Below the pieces are notes generated by a model, which made no database searches, was not told the DNA's origin, and saw only the letters and a list, made by a program, of their open reading frames with translations. From Plumapathes pennacea (Eukaryota; Cnidaria; Anthozoa; Antipatharia; Myriopathidae): a stretch of 64,000 nt of DNA. Made by a program: the position numbers and the translations under genes. The stretch lies in assembly GCA_964036295.1 (NCBI GenBank), contig OZ038469.1, positions 4,356,067-4,420,066 of the forward strand, given 5' to 3'. Positions 1-12,273 of this stretch are shown here, piece after piece (position 1 is the first letter of the stretch; each line of letters opens with the position of its first letter).

Positions 1-48
1 ACGCAGCCGCTGTGCATAACAACTGCACTGACCAGCAAATTAACCAAC

Positions 49-3000
49 CTTTCAATAACTCCGTCTCCACGAGGCTTGTCGACTTCAGCTTGGGCAAAAT
101 CGTCTGATTAAAGAAAGCTGGAACCTAACAGAATTTCAATCGTTACAGATAAAAAAACAAAAAACAAAAAACAAAAAACAAAAACAAAAAAAAAAAAAAA
201 CGTTAAGAATAACAGAAAACGACTTTCCCTAACGCAGAACAGCTATGAAGAATTCTGTGAGTGAGAAAGTTTAACCCTTTCACTCCCAATAGTGATCCAC
301 TTCGATTTTCTCCTTCAGTTTCTCACCAGAAACATATGATACAGTAGGGAGAACTTAGCTTTTAATACCTTGCTAAGATGAAAGCTGATTAAACTATCAA
401 TTCTCACTACATTACTCGTACGTTTTACTCGTACAAGGTTGGGAGAATCTGCATTTTGAGCTTGGGAGTGAAAGGGTTAAAAGATAGTCGAGCAAAACAA
501 TGCAAGGATGAGCAGACTGGGGAAGGAATACAAACAACCAGAGTTGTCTCCAAGGAGACGCGATATCTCAACTCTTGTACTTGTAATTTCCGTATACAAC
601 CGCTTCACATTGGGGGACTCAATTAAAGGCGCCCCGTTGTAGAGTAGTATACAATGCTAATGTAAACAAACACATCGAATTGAGATCCTTTAATTTCATT
701 GCTATATAGACTATTATTCAGAAGCAGCACATACTGTCTGTACAGATCTATATATACAGGGCGCAGAGGAGTTTGCTTGCCGTATCATGTAAAACCTTGT
801 ATACTGTACCTTACCTGAAGGATACCGCAAGACGATTTTATCGCGGGCGCTTGTTGCGCGCCCGCTATGTTACGCGCCCGCGTTTTGCGGTATCTTCTGC
901 GACGTGTGCGCTATATCAGTAAAACAACTGCAGCGCAGCCTTCCCGAGTTTGACCAAATACAAGCACCAACCTCGACATTCTAAACACCATAAAATATCT
1001 AACCTGTGAAAGCAAGCTGGCCACATCTGACGACAAATACACAAGGTACGACGTTGAAACGGCCACCGCAACAGCTCCACCGCTCTCGTTTACGTCCTGG
1101 ATTAAAAAAAAAAAAAAAAAAAGGTTGAGCTAACTTAAGTACTTGCGTATTGAGTCTAAGATTTGAGTTCCTGGGTAAGTGTCAAGGCTTTACAAGCGCT
1201 AACATAACTCACATTCTTAGCAGAGGAAAGTTCACTTTTGGCCCACTCACAGAACCGCGACAAGAGCTGTAGATAGAAATGGTACAAGGCGCGTTAATGG
1301 TTGGTCAATATAAAGAGAAGGAACCAATCAGCAGCCTGAACCGTCTTTTCGCTTAAAGTATAAGAACAGGATTTTTTATTATCTCTTGGCATCTACATAT
1401 TTTAAAAGATTTTTATATTTTTTAGCATTTTAAGTTAAAACTACAGTAGGGGTCAAAGTAAGTGTATCTAACTTGACTAAGGTACAGTTACCTCAGAATA
1501 ACTAGAGACAATTTGGCTAGCAAGGCATGCCATGTGAACAGATGGTTAATTAACTCAGTGTTCAAAGCACGATCAGGCTAAGTCTATCTGTAGGGCAAGT
1601 CCGAATTTTGTTTTCATAATTTCTAATATTTGATCAAAACTCTGCAGTGTGTTCGCCAAAGGTAGAAAAGAAAGAAAGAAAGAAAGAAAGAAGAAGAAGA
1701 AGAAAAAAGGTGAATCCTATAAGTTAACCTAACCCTTTCACTCCCAAGCTCATAAATTTAATCAACTTTCGTCTAAGCAGCTATCAGAAGCCAAAGTCTA
1801 CATACTGTACGATGTAATATCTAGTGAGAAACTGAAGGAGAAAATTGAAGTTGACTGCTCTTAGCAGTGAAAGGGTTAATCGAGCTTTGAACAAAGCACT
1901 GAAAGAAAAAATGCTGATACCGACCTACGTTGTAAAGCCTTAATAACATGATTGATCAGGTTACCTGCAGCGTGAGTTTCCAGAATCTATGGCAAATAAC
2001 CTGCACGTACACCGAGTCTGCCCAGCAGCGCTCCAGCGACCACCACAACACACTCGCGGCCACGGTGCGGAAAGGCTGATCATCTCCTGGAACGACACAT
2101 TTGTGAACGAAAATGGATGTAACTATGGGTGTTAAAATAGTCATTTAGGAATTGTGAAAAATGTAAAAAATAACCCTGCCACACGAAAGAGCACATCAAA
2201 ATCCCTCAGTAGTCCAAGTTTCAGCACGATTAACCTATCAGAAAACGAATGGCGAGCGTCTAAAAATAAACAAAACAAGATATGGTTACAGGGGACGCTT
2301 GTCCGCTTTTCCATACTAATTAAAAGTATCCTATTTGTTTTTCATTTTTAAAAGCTCGCCACTGGAAGACTTACTTATTTGGTTGTGCTCTTTCTTGTGA
2401 CAAGAAATTATTTTATTTCATTAATTTTGTTTTTTAACAGCTCCGAAATGACTGATATAACGCGGTTTTCACTGAATAAGATTGCGGTCAATGCGCGTGT
2501 TACGATTTCTACGTTTTCCTCAGCAAAAAAGCTGCCCCGTGTGAGGATCGAACTCACGACCTTCAGATTATGAGACTGACGCGCTGCCTACTGCGCTAAC
2601 GAGGCAATGTTGAAAGAATTGCGTCTTGTTCCAGGTGCCAAGTAAGTCGTATTATTTTGTCGAAGCGGTTTCGAAACCCGTGCGCGCGTTCTCTATTGCG
2701 AAAGTGCAAAGCAGGGACTATCACCGAGCTTAGGAAACGTTCATCATTTATTGACAGGGGACAGGCGAAAAAAACTCCGACAAAGCTTGGTTACAAAATG
2801 AATGTCATCAGTAGTTTAACTCTTATATTTGAACTTTAAGAAATAAAGAAGCATCAGATAGTCTTTTTTCAGTCAAAGTTTACTTCTTTTTGTTTGGTCA
2901 GCATCCTAATGAGCAGAGCTATCGCATTACCGTAAGTATAGGTAATCGCATGATTTCGAGTGCAATTTGGAATAAATGAGCACGAGTAAATTTTCAAAGA

Positions 3001-6000
3001 CCACAAAATTGCACGAGCGTCGCGCGAGTGCAATTTGTGGTTTTTGAAAACTTTATGAGTGCTCATTTATTCCAAAATTGCACGAGAAATCATGTGATTA
3101 CTTGTTAATAACACGCATACAATAATTTACGTCGCGATTTTTTATTTTATTATTTTTTTAAATTTCGTTGCAATTCACTCTTATATTTGAACCTTTAAGA
3201 AATAAAGAAGCATCAGCTGGTCTTTTTTCAGTCAAAGTTTACTTGGCCAGGGTTAACGCGCCCACTTTTTGTTTGGTCAGCATCCTAGTGAGCAGAGGTA
3301 TGGCATTACCGTAAATGCTTTAATAAGCCCCCCTCTAGAAGGCCAATTTTTTGAAATGAGCCCCTCTCTCTCCCCATTCTCATCCTGTCCACTTTGAGCA
3401 CCAAAATTGGTAGAGAAACAAGACAAATGACGCGCATTATATGCTTTGTGATATATTAAACAGGTATGGCAGCATTCTTGGCCAATTAGAAACAAAAAAC
3501 AAAACATGCTTTAGTATCAAATGAAGATAAAAAAAAATGCATTCAACCAACCTGTTGTAGTTGTTTCCTGGGATGGCTGCAAAGCTGTCTCGAATTTCCC
3601 GACAATATCCTGGAATCTGGAATACAAAAACAGCACAGTTGGCAACCGCAAACGAAACTGCTGTAGGAAAAATACAACGGTTTCATCTCGACTTTTGATT
3701 TAAAGTTACTTAGAAAATCTTTGTGCCTAACATACCCTAATCATTACATAAGGTATGCGACTCTGAATTGTCCGTAGATAAACCTAAAGCGTTAAAGGTG
3801 AGACGCAAGATTCCAGATTGAGTCAAATTCGCTTTTGTCAGTTTTGCAAACGTGCATTTCTCAGGATAAACATGACAGAGAACGTTTTGTCTCTTGAAGT
3901 AGTGTATACCTTATCTGGAAGTACACAGGTAGACTCCAACGTTCCATGAAGGAAGTGAAGCTGCTGTGTCCTCTGAGGCGCCGAACACTCGCCTTGGACC
4001 CGCACAGACGTTCAAAGTTGGACACAAACTCCATACTTGTTGTGTATTTCTGTGAAATAAGTTGATCATGCAGTACATGTTAAATGTTTTCAATTTCTTG
4101 TCCTTTCAGCGACCAAATGCCAGTAGTGCATGCAGGCTCATTACTTTTGCAAATTACGCGGAAATTGACAATTCTAGGTTCCTCTCGCACAGCTCAACAC
4201 GCCAATCAAGTGCCCACATTGTTTCCTAACATTAGATGGGCAAGAGTCTAGTTTACTGTGAGTTTTGTGTAGGGGCTTTTGAGAAGAATTTTCGATGGCA
4301 AATAAACATAGTCCATTGCCGTATAGTCTGACATCTACTTGGAGTGTGTACGTGTCTCTAATAGTCTCTAATAGTCTAGTATCTGTTTCACGGGTTTATT
4401 GAAATCACTCTACTACTATTATAAACTACTACATTATACTATCACCATTACTCAGTAACAAGTCACTACTCTTGTCTGTAATACAACGCTTCAACATTCC
4501 GGTTCATCCCCTCAACAACCTATATAATTCATCCAACTTAGGTTCGGGACGGACAAGCGTCAAACTCAACTGATTCAAATGAATTAAATTTATGACAAGA
4601 TTGACGTTTTTCTTAATTAGTTCGACTGAATGTATTTGGATCGACCGAGACGTTCTTTCCATCTAAAGTAGACAAAAATAACGACTCAATCAATCAATCC
4701 TCTATTTATACCCAAATCGCCTAAGAGCTAAAGCACTAGATCGTTCAAAATACGATCGCGTATTATAACATTACTAATAAATAACATTTGTGGTTTCTGG
4801 TTCAAACGTCGATCTCTTCAGACCAAATACGTATCAATCGGCTCCATCGAAGGTTTCTCATCGAGTGCCCGCTGATCAAAAGAATTGCTTTACAATTTCT
4901 GAGAGGTCTGGATTTACTTCGTTCGACGTCCAACTCACGAAGAATTCGACGGTTTCTCAAACCTTACTCCTAACACATTCAATCGTATACCTGATGAAAA
5001 GCGTCGGGATTCCCAGGAGCAAAGATGGAGCTAAGCCTCGTCAATATTAACTGCACCACCTCGGGCCACACAGCATTCACCAAGAAGTCGAATCCACGAA
5101 TTCCCGATCTTTGCTCGCCGAATGTCTCCACGCCCTTTGACGCTAAATAGCCCGCTGTGATGTTCATCATCTGTGTGCAGTGTCTGGGAACGAAGTCGAG
5201 AACCTGGCCATACAAGCGCCGTAGTCCATCAACTGGATCAGCCACCAGCACCTTTTCGTCGATGACCTGCGTTGCAGAACAGAGAGCTGTGTAAAGTTAC
5301 ATAAATGCGTCTTAAATCCTAGTTTTGGTGCTTACATTGAGGCCCCACAGTCCACACGGATGCATTTCGTTTGAAAACGTAAACATTTTATTGCGTTTTC
5401 GTGTCTCGTCCACACGAATACGATGAAAACGATTCATCGAATTCACCAAAAACGCAAACTTTTGTAAACGGTTGTTGATGATGATGATGATGATGGTGAT
5501 GATGGTGATGATGATGATGATGGTGATGATGGTGATGATAATGATGATGGTGATGATGACGCCGATAATGATAATGATCACGATGATGACAATCACAATG
5601 ATCACGACGATGATGATAATCAATATTAATAAATGGCGACTTGGATAAAAACGACAATGATACAATAAAAGTGATGCCGTGCCGTGGATAACAATCACAT
5701 GCGATGACGAAGGCGACAACTGTACAGTTTAAAAATCGCTTGGTTGTTCGTAAAAAAACGTCTGTAAGAGGGATCTATCCTGCAGGGTGTATTATCTCAC
5801 ACGGGGGGAGATATCTGAGAGCAATTACCCACAGAGAAGAGGGAGGGGAGGGAGGGGGAAGTCTGTACTAAACTGAATGAAGTGTACCTCAGTCATGTAC
5901 GGTTTGACGACCACTTGTCTGAAGAGCAGTTCGGCGTCGTGAGATTTGTCGATGATTGCGTACGTCCTCAGTACTCTGGACAGGATGTCCAGTTCTCCAG

Positions 6001-7404
6001 TCTGCAGTCCTTCTTGGAAGGCCGACTCCAGCTGTCGCTGTAGCGTGCTCGTGATTGCTGCGATGCGCTGTATCATCAAGGATCAGGAAAAACCCAAACA
6101 GGTGTGAGTAAACCAATGTTAACAGTTCACGAACCAAAAGCATAAAACTCCCTCAGGATAAAACTACAGTCAAACCTCCCTGAGCAACCACCTCCCGTAA
6201 ACGACCACCTCTCGTAAGCGACCACCTCTCTTAAGCGACCACTTAACAAATGACCGATTGGTCCCTCAGTCAAATTACTATTAGTGAAACCTCTCGTAAG
6301 CGACCACCTCTCTTAAGCGACCACTTTCCAAATGACCGATTGGTCCCTCAGTCAAATTACTATTAGTGAAACCTCTCGTAAGCGACCACCTCTCTTAGCG
6401 ACCACCTCTCGTAAGCGACCACTTAACAAATGACCGATTGGTCCCTCAGTCAAATTACTATTAGTGAAACCTCTCTTAAGCGACCACTTTCCAAATGACT
6501 GATTGGTCCTTCAGTCAAATTACTATTAGTGAAACCTCTCGTAAGCGACCACCTCTCTTAAGTGACCACTTTCCAAATGACAGATTGGTCCCTCAGTCAA
6601 ATTACTATTAGTGAAACCTCTCGTAAGCGACCACCTCTCTTAAGCCACCACTTTCCAAATGACAGATTGGTCCCTCAGTCAAATTACTATTAGTGAAACC
6701 TCTCGTAAGCGACCACCTCTCTTAAGCGACCACTTTCCAAATGACAGATTGGTCCTTTAGTCAAATTACTATTAGTAAAACCTCTCGTAAGCGACCACCT
6801 CTCTTAAGCCACCACTTTCCAAATGACCGATTGGTCCTTTAGTCAAATTACTGTTAGTGAAAACTCTCGTCAGCGACCACCTCTCGCAAGCAACCGCGAC
6901 CACCTTTAAGGCTCACCGTTTGAGTTTTTCTATGGTTTTTACCTCTGGTAAGCGACCACTCTGTGCTCCCAAAGAGCGCTTTTTATATGACTGTGAGCAT
7001 GCTTTGGCTTTGCAATTGCTGCACTTTCATTGGTCCAAATAAAGTTGGCAGCATGTATACATCTACAATAGATCGAGGGAGTAACAGCTTACCCCTCGAA
7101 TACTCTCCACCAATGGATGTCCTTGGCTTTGTGTGACGTAAAACTGCAGCTGGTTGAACTCGCTTGCTACTCTCTCTATTAGATGAGAGTCATTCTCGCT
7201 GTACAAATGTACAAAATCCGATATGTCATTATAATACAGAAATAACTGCACTTTAGTTGTATACACAGGAGAGTCCATGACAAATGGTTACCTCCAGAAA
7301 TCTAGAGATAGACTTAATTTTAAGTTACGCTCTGTTAAACATTTTTAGTATTAAACTTAGTAAGCTTGCAAGTTGGCAAGCAAAAAACTGATTCTTTACC
7401 TCAA

Positions 7405-7474
<70 letters not shown>

Positions 7475-9421
7475 GTAATAATAATAAAACAAAAAATATT
7501 AAGGGCTCTTGCCTTGAAACAGTGATTTCTCAATATAAATACAATATTGAGATGTAGATACTACTAATAAATTAACTGTAGCTCTGTATACTTTACAAAA
7601 ATGAACTGTGTGAAAATGTTATCCAAAGAAGGCTCCCTGATGCAAACACCCTTACGATACTGCACACTACATCTATTGCACAATGTACCTTTCAGACTGA
7701 TCAACAGCATGTTCCTCACTCATGGACCCTTTGAGAAGACGCTCTATTTTCTCCAAAGACTTTGTGATGTTCAGCAAGTGCTGCATACACATCTGAAAGA
7801 CAAGAATACACTCTAACTCAGGTTATACTATAAAAACAAAGCACAAGGTAACAGGGAGGTTTCTATTACAACACATTACAACCATTCTTCAGTGCCAAAA
7901 ATAATATTGTACAGCAGTTATGCAGTTCATAAGGCTTAAGATTTTATACTCAAGATAAATATGTTTTGGGCCACATTGGCCAGCTTTGTTAAGAAAAACT
8001 CCCAAAAATAACCGGGGAATGGAAAAATGGAAGAATTTGACCCTTTGGAGCAAAATTATGGCTATAGTGGCCCCATATGTGATCACGGCAGTGAAGTCTA
8101 GAGGAAGACATGTAATTAAATTACATGCAGATCAGCTTATTTTTAAGCTACTTTTAAAAATATATTGTAAACAAGTGAAATTCCCAGTATAGTCATTTAA
8201 ATGATTGTTATTTTGCACTATTAAAATAATTGCATTAACTTATGCCAAGTGTCAAAACCTCAGCTGAGATACTGTATTTTGGATAAACAGTACCTTCTTT
8301 TTTCTTAGAAGAGCCCTCTCATTTAATTTATCTTCAATTCCATCAATGGTTCCATCTAATGCCGTCTTGATCAGCTAGAAACATCCATAATGTTAATTAC
8401 CAGGTTGACAAATAATTTTGCACAAAACACAAAGCACAATACTGCACAGAAAATCATTCCACTTACCAAAACCTCCTCTTTCAACTGGCCCAGGGGTACA
8501 GAAAGGCTTACAATGCTTTTGTCCATTCCAACCTAAGATATGGGGCAGATTACAGATGTGTGTTTATTTTATCACTGTGTTGTGGCATAATATTGGAGTA
8601 AAGTACTGACTACCATATTGTACATATTTTTTGGGGGATTTCTAAATAGAAACTGTCTAATATTTTACTACATATACCAGACACATTCAACTTGTTTCTT
8701 TTTGCTGGACTGAATGAGTTGTCTGTATAGCATCAGTTTTGGGGAAATTTTATATTATTACCCTTCATGTGCAAGCATGAGAAGTCGTTAACTCCCAAGC
8801 TCAAAATACAGACTCTCCCAGCCTTTTAAGAGCAAAATGTATGAGTAATGTAACGAGAATTGATAGTGGTTTGCTTTTGTCTTAGCAAAGCATTAAAAGC
8901 AAGGTTCTCCCTACTGTATCATATTGTTTCTGGTCAGAAACTAAAGGAGAAAATCGAAGTGGATCATTATTGGGAGTATAAGGGTTAACTAAACCAAACC
9001 TGACATAATATTAAGATAGCTACACCAGGTACCGTCTGAATAATAATCTCACCGAGTTTATCTGATGGCCCCGATTAAGCAGTTAACTCTTCTAAACTCA
9101 GGTGCATTACCTTTGAAACAAAACCTAGCAAGAGCACGTCCCACATCTTCCATGCATAGTTTAGACATCAGGTATAATAATTCTACTCACCAGAATAGTT
9201 GAGAGATTCACAAAATCAGCATAGTCTTGGTTGATCAACTCGATCAGAGCGTGTTTTAGAGACTTCAAATATTCGTCTAAACTTGTCTTTAATGAATCTA
9301 GGGACACGCTTCCTTTGCAACTCCCCACAAAATTGTCAACGCTGAAATTCTCTTTTAGAAAATCAGCTCTCGTAAAACACGACATGCTTGGCTCCGTCGG
9401 AACAACAACACCGTCCGCCAT
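49..9421 (-). CDS. COG2: Conserved oligomeric Golgi complex subunit 2, copy A (exons 1-13, 3' end outside window)
   Basis: COG2 is a subunit of the COG tethering complex on the cytosolic face of the Golgi, needed for retrograde vesicle traffic. Thirteen minus-strand exons with GT-AG borders join in frame: 9191-9421, 8467-8532, 8294-8374, 7689-7792, 7093-7198, 5888-6067, 4991-5266, 3910-4049, 3552-3616, 1965-2086, 1213-1266, 1004-1096, 49-103. Exon 1 starts MADGVV and contains the family block ELINQDYADFVNLST. Exon 2 has VGMDKSI and VPLGQL, exon 5 EFNQLQF, exon 6 LRTYAIIDK and VVKPYM, exon 7 GFDFLVNAVWP and PGNPDAFH, exon 8 PVYFQIR, exon 10 WKLTLQ. These match animal COG2 in order. Exon 13 ends in phase 1, so further exons must lie left of position 1. 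No lesion is visible, so this is probably the working copy. The order and phases are read directly; the functional status is inference. Confidence 0.93.
271..480. repeat. TTAACCCTTTCACTCCC-type MITE, copy A-1
   Basis: A roughly 210-bp palindromic element bounded by TTAACCCTTTCACTCCCAA and its inverted form, with internal CTCCTTCAGTTTCTCA. At least nine relatives of this family lie in the window, four of them in matching places in copies A and B. No coding capacity. The TTAA ends suggest a piggyBac- or Kolobok-mobilised MITE, which is inference. Confidence 0.75.
1724..1879. repeat. Short MITE of the TTAACCC...GGGTTAA family
   Basis: About 155 bp with CCCTTTCACTCCCAAG at the left and GCAGTGAAAGGGTTAA at the right. 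It follows a (GAAA)n/(GAA)n run at about 1670-1705. The same insertion is present in copy B at 27,189-27,339, so it predates the duplication. Confidence 0.65.
2533..2605 (-). tRNA. tRNA-Met (CAT), inside COG2 intron 9 of copy A
   Basis: The 73-nt minus-strand sequence folds as a cloverleaf. The acceptor GCCTCGT pairs with the 3' ACGGGGC followed by discriminator A. The anticodon loop is CTCATAA, and the T arm contains GTTCGATCC. The anticodon CAT with this acceptor indicates elongator-type Met. It is intronless and lacks an encoded CCA. The body is identical to the other two copies in the window. It lies in the intron between COG2 exons 10 and 9, in the same orientation as COG2. Confidence 0.93.
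2943..3100. repeat. 158-bp near-perfect palindrome (hairpin MITE)
   Basis: Two arms of about 75 bp read GAGTGCAATTTGGAATAAAT ... ATTTATTCCAAAATTGCAC around a small CG-rich loop (CGTCGCGCG). It would fold into one long hairpin. It is present at the same place in copy B (28,407-28,564). No protein is encoded. Confidence 0.7.
5474..5605. repeat. Short interrupted (GAT/GGT)n tract in COG2 intron 6, copy A
   Basis: About 130 bp of GATGATGGTGATGATGGT-type trinucleotides with interruptions, between exons 7 and 6. In copy B the same site carries more than 2.6 kb of related triplets, so this is the short allele of the expanded locus. Confidence 0.85.
6170..6900. repeat. About 82-bp minisatellite, eight to nine units, in COG2 intron 5 of copy A
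   Basis: Units contain AACCTCTCGTAAGCGACCAC, CTCTCTTAAGCGACCACTTT, a stretch near CAAATGACCGATTGGTCC, and TCAAATTACTATTAGTGA. They vary by a few substitutions (for example GACCG/GACAG) and by part-unit duplications. Copy B keeps only about three units with an unrelated insert, so the array has changed size since duplication. It is not a CRISPR: there are no unique spacers. Confidence 0.85.
7406..7487. repeat. (AAT)n microsatellite, copy A
   Basis: About 27 AAT units with two AGT interruptions in COG2 intron 4. The counterpart in copy B (41,520-41,604) is uninterrupted. Reading it as a poly-Asn or poly-Ile/Tyr protein is an artefact. Confidence 0.9.
8788..8988. repeat. TTAA-type MITE, copy A-3
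   Basis: About 200 bp between GTTAACTCCCAAGC and GGGAGTATAAGGGTTAAC, an inverted-orientation member of the CCCTTTCACTCCC family. It lies in COG2 intron 1 and is shared with copy B (42,913-43,124), where CAAAGTGGAT is duplicated. Confidence 0.7.
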
Positions 9422-10109
9422 GTTTGATCCAACTCATCACTTGTGACCAGGGCTCCGCAAGCAATAATGTCCGAGAGAACCTGATTACAAGCTTTGCGGT
9501 CTTGCGTCATTTTCCCGCGAATTTTCTAACAAAAAGAGCAGCTGCAGAGATCGGCTATATTAATCGATATCTAAATAAAATGCAGATTGATATTTATACA
9601 AGACGGGATTTTTTCTACTTCAAAAGACGTGAAAGTAAAGATTAGGGCTACTGAATCAGTAATAATTTTCTGTAATCACAATCAGTCCTCACTGAAACGA
9701 CGATCTTCACGTGGCTTTCTTTTCTTTAGTTATTCAGGCAATAAACTGTGAGGGACTTCACTCGGTGAGAAAAACAACTTCATAATTTTCGTGACGTGTG
9801 GGATTTTTTTTCACTCAAACTTTGACAAATGATGTAGAGCTGCGTTCATTTTGAGCGTGCTTTTTGGCTGATTAGAAAACAATGCGCAGAATCGTCGAGG
9901 ATCCATAGTGGACGAGCCGCGCTACACAGCAAATAAAGTTAATAGTATATACCACACAAGTGAATAGGGCTTTTCGCGCGCTCTGTTTGGCTCCTCAATC
10001 TCGGAATATCCACCGCTATTCACCGACACTGAGGAGAATAATATTGTTAATTAAAGTGGATACCCTGAAGTGAACCGCTTATCGTCGGCATTTTTACAGT
10101 GCCGCCTCG

Positions 10110-10140
<31 letters not shown>

Positions 10141-10439
10141 AGTCAAATGTTAGTGAAGTTGTTTGCTATCACTCATCGATATAATGAAATGCCCTTTTTT
10201 GACGGCTGTTTATATCACTACATATATCTGGACAAGACATATACACAGATCCCAAATTGTTTCGTTTATTAGCAACCGTAAGCTACCTGTTGCTGATTAC
10301 AAGAAAAGCTTACTAGTTCCTGTGACACAAAGCGAGCCCCTCCTCAAACACGTTTTAGGAATGCGTTGGAGTTGTTGGTTCCGTTGTATCTGCAGAGCAT
10401 AGAAATAAAAAAGATACTCTGTAAATAACTACAGTAAAT

Positions 10440-10665
10440 TACACGGGGAATTTTTTCCCCTCCCTGGGGAAAGTTTTAGCCAACCTGGGCCCTGGTGAAC
10501 TTTTATATTTTACCTGCCCAGTTTTTGTCCCCCGTGGTGTTCTGGTGTGCTTTTTACCTCCCCGGTGGAATCTTAATAAAACATATATAGTATTTACAAT
10601 ATTCTGACCTGGCGTTTTTGCCGAAATGAACATCCAGATCTCACCAGGTTTGTTACAGAGGGGTG
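10440..10665. repeat. Truncated ACCTGGTGAGATTTTTTCCCC repeat
   Basis: Contains TTTTTTCCCCTCCCTGGGGA, CCAACCTGGGCCCTGGTGAA and the right end TTACAGAGGGGTGTA. Fuller members lie at 21,636-21,903 and 52,940-53,207 and show terminal inverted ends (ACCCCTCTGCAACAGACCTGG against CCAGGTCTGTTACAGAGGGG). This copy lacks the left end. It sits in the intron between methyltransferase exons 4 and 3. Confidence 0.65.
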
Positions 10666-11388
10666 TAACTTGTTTTCATTACAGCATTATCTCAACTGGA
10701 CATGCGTCACACTCAGTACTTACCCAAAGAAGTCCGCGTATCGTTGATCCACGACGTAGTGATCAGAGTAGTCCTTCATAAACGCTTTCAAAGTATTTAA
10801 CTTGGCGGGACCCCATTCTGTGTATTCGAGCTCTGCCAACAGCCCTTCACCCAGCCTTCCGTTAATATTTGGAGTCGTGTCCTCCACAATCATGTAGTCG
10901 CCAGGTTGCAGGAATCTGTCAAAGAACTTCAATACTCCCACCACGTTTGCATGACAGTCCTCTACTACAAACCATGGGTGTGGAAGCTCCTGGAGAGGGA
11001 GAGAGAAAGAGAGAAGAGGAGGTTACCGATAAGGCAGCAGGGCCCGGTTTTTCGAAAGTCGATTAAGCTAATCCAGGATTAACAAAATTCTTTCTCTTGA
11101 CCTCTCTCCCAATAAACAGCAAGGTTTTGTTCGAAGATGGATTAGAAAGCTTGTTCCAGCTTAAAACGTTGTCAAGAAAGTCGTTGTGGACGAAACTTTA
11201 CGTTTTCTGGCTAAAGAATGACAAGAAAGCTTAGACCTAATCCAGGATTAGCCTAATCGTGCTTTAGAAAACCGGGCCCAGGTGACTAGTTGAGCGCGGT
11301 CAATTAATCCTGATACCCCCAAGCTCAAAACACAGATTCTCTTAACCTTTTAAAAAGAAACTGTTTGAGTGATATACAGTGGAACCCC

Positions 11389-11760
11389 AATATAACGAAC
11401 CCCTTTATGATGAAGCCCCCCGTATAATTGTTTTAGTATATACCTCACAAGTTTAATAGCCAACTCCCAAATAGCTATTTTATTTCCGACGAAAGTGGGC
11501 AAATATTGGGTTCGCGCGCCATTTTGTTTTACCGGAAGCCGCCGGGAGGTGAATAGTACTTGATATTCCGAGATTGAGGAGCCAATCAGAGCGCGCGAAA
11601 AGCACTATTCTCTTGTGTGGTATATACTAACGAACGATATTCTTCAGCCCGGCCGGCAAAGTTACAGTAAAATGTATGGAACAGAACCCGATAACACGAA
11701 CACCCGCTATAACGAAAACAAATTCCCAGTCCCTTGACCTTCGTTATATCGGTGAATCAA
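11389..11760. repeat. Mariner-like MITE (CAGTGGAACCCC...) with a nested insert
   Basis: The left end ACAGTGGAACCCCAATATAA is followed by palindromic ATAACGAAC motifs and a right part with CCTTCGTTATATCGG. The same element without the insert occupies about 53,692-53,870 in copy B. Related ends occur at 56,641-56,816 and 57,749-57,890. This copy is interrupted by the element at 11,434-11,629. Confidence 0.6.
11434..11629. mobile_element. 196-bp MITE with TAGTATATACC termini, present only in copy A
   Basis: The termini TAGTATATACCTCACAAG and CTTGTGTGGTATATACTA are inverted repeats. Inside are CGCGCGAAAAGCACTATTC and GCCAATCAGAGCG. Copy B has the uninterrupted site, so the element moved in after duplication or was lost from B. 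A one-armed relative is present in both copies from about 9943 (copy A) and about 52,159 (copy B). Confidence 0.75.
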
Positions 11761-11771
11761 CTGTGCGTTGA

Positions 11772-11916
11772 TGAGGGTAATGGAACGCCGTGAAAGAGAC
11801 AATAGCTGACGTTTCGAGCGCTAGCCCTTCGCCAGAGCAAATGATTCGCTCTGACGAAGGGCTAGCGCTCGAAATGTCAGCTATTGTCTCTTTCCCGGCG
11901 TTCCATAGCCCTCATA
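11772..11916. repeat. Near-perfect inverted repeat, about 60-bp arms
   Basis: GGAACGCC...AGACAATAGCTGACGTTTCG...GCTAGCCCTTCG is answered in reverse by CGAAGGGCTAGCGCTCGAAA...CTATTGTCTCTTT...GGCGTTCC, with a loop near CAAATGATTC. It is also in copy B (about 53,890-54,035). It can form a long hairpin and is probably a foldback repeat; no gene is seen. Confidence 0.7.
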
Positions 11917-12063
11917 AACACACAGTTGATTCACCAGTTTGTCTTCCGCCACGCCGACGCAGTCAACCTAGTTCTTTTAAGAGCTAGTATTACACTCTTC
12001 GTTATATCGGGCTGTTACTGAAGTAAGAATGAATAGTGTAATCAGCATTCATCTAAGTATGTA

Positions 12064-12273
12064 TTAACCCTTTCACTCCTGAGAGCGATCAACTTCAATT
12101 TTCTCCTTTAGTTTTTTAGGAGAGATATATCATACAGTATGGAGAATTTGCTACTTCATACTTTGCTCAAATGAAAGCTGATTGGCAGGGTAATTCTCAC
12201 TACATTGCTCATACACTCTTTTCTCGAATGATTGGGAGAATTTGTATTATGACCTCAGGAATGAAAGTGTTAA
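12064..12273. repeat. TTAA-type MITE, copy A-4
   Basis: Left end TTAACCCTTTCACTCCTGAG, right end CAGGAATGAAAGTGTTAA, about 210 bp. It is shared with copy B at 54,178-54,388, between methyltransferase exons 3 and 2. Confidence 0.7.

Noticed and set aside
6170..6900. Regularly spaced repeat resembling a CRISPR array
   Set aside because: Units are contiguous and near-identical without unique spacers, in an intron of a eukaryotic gene.
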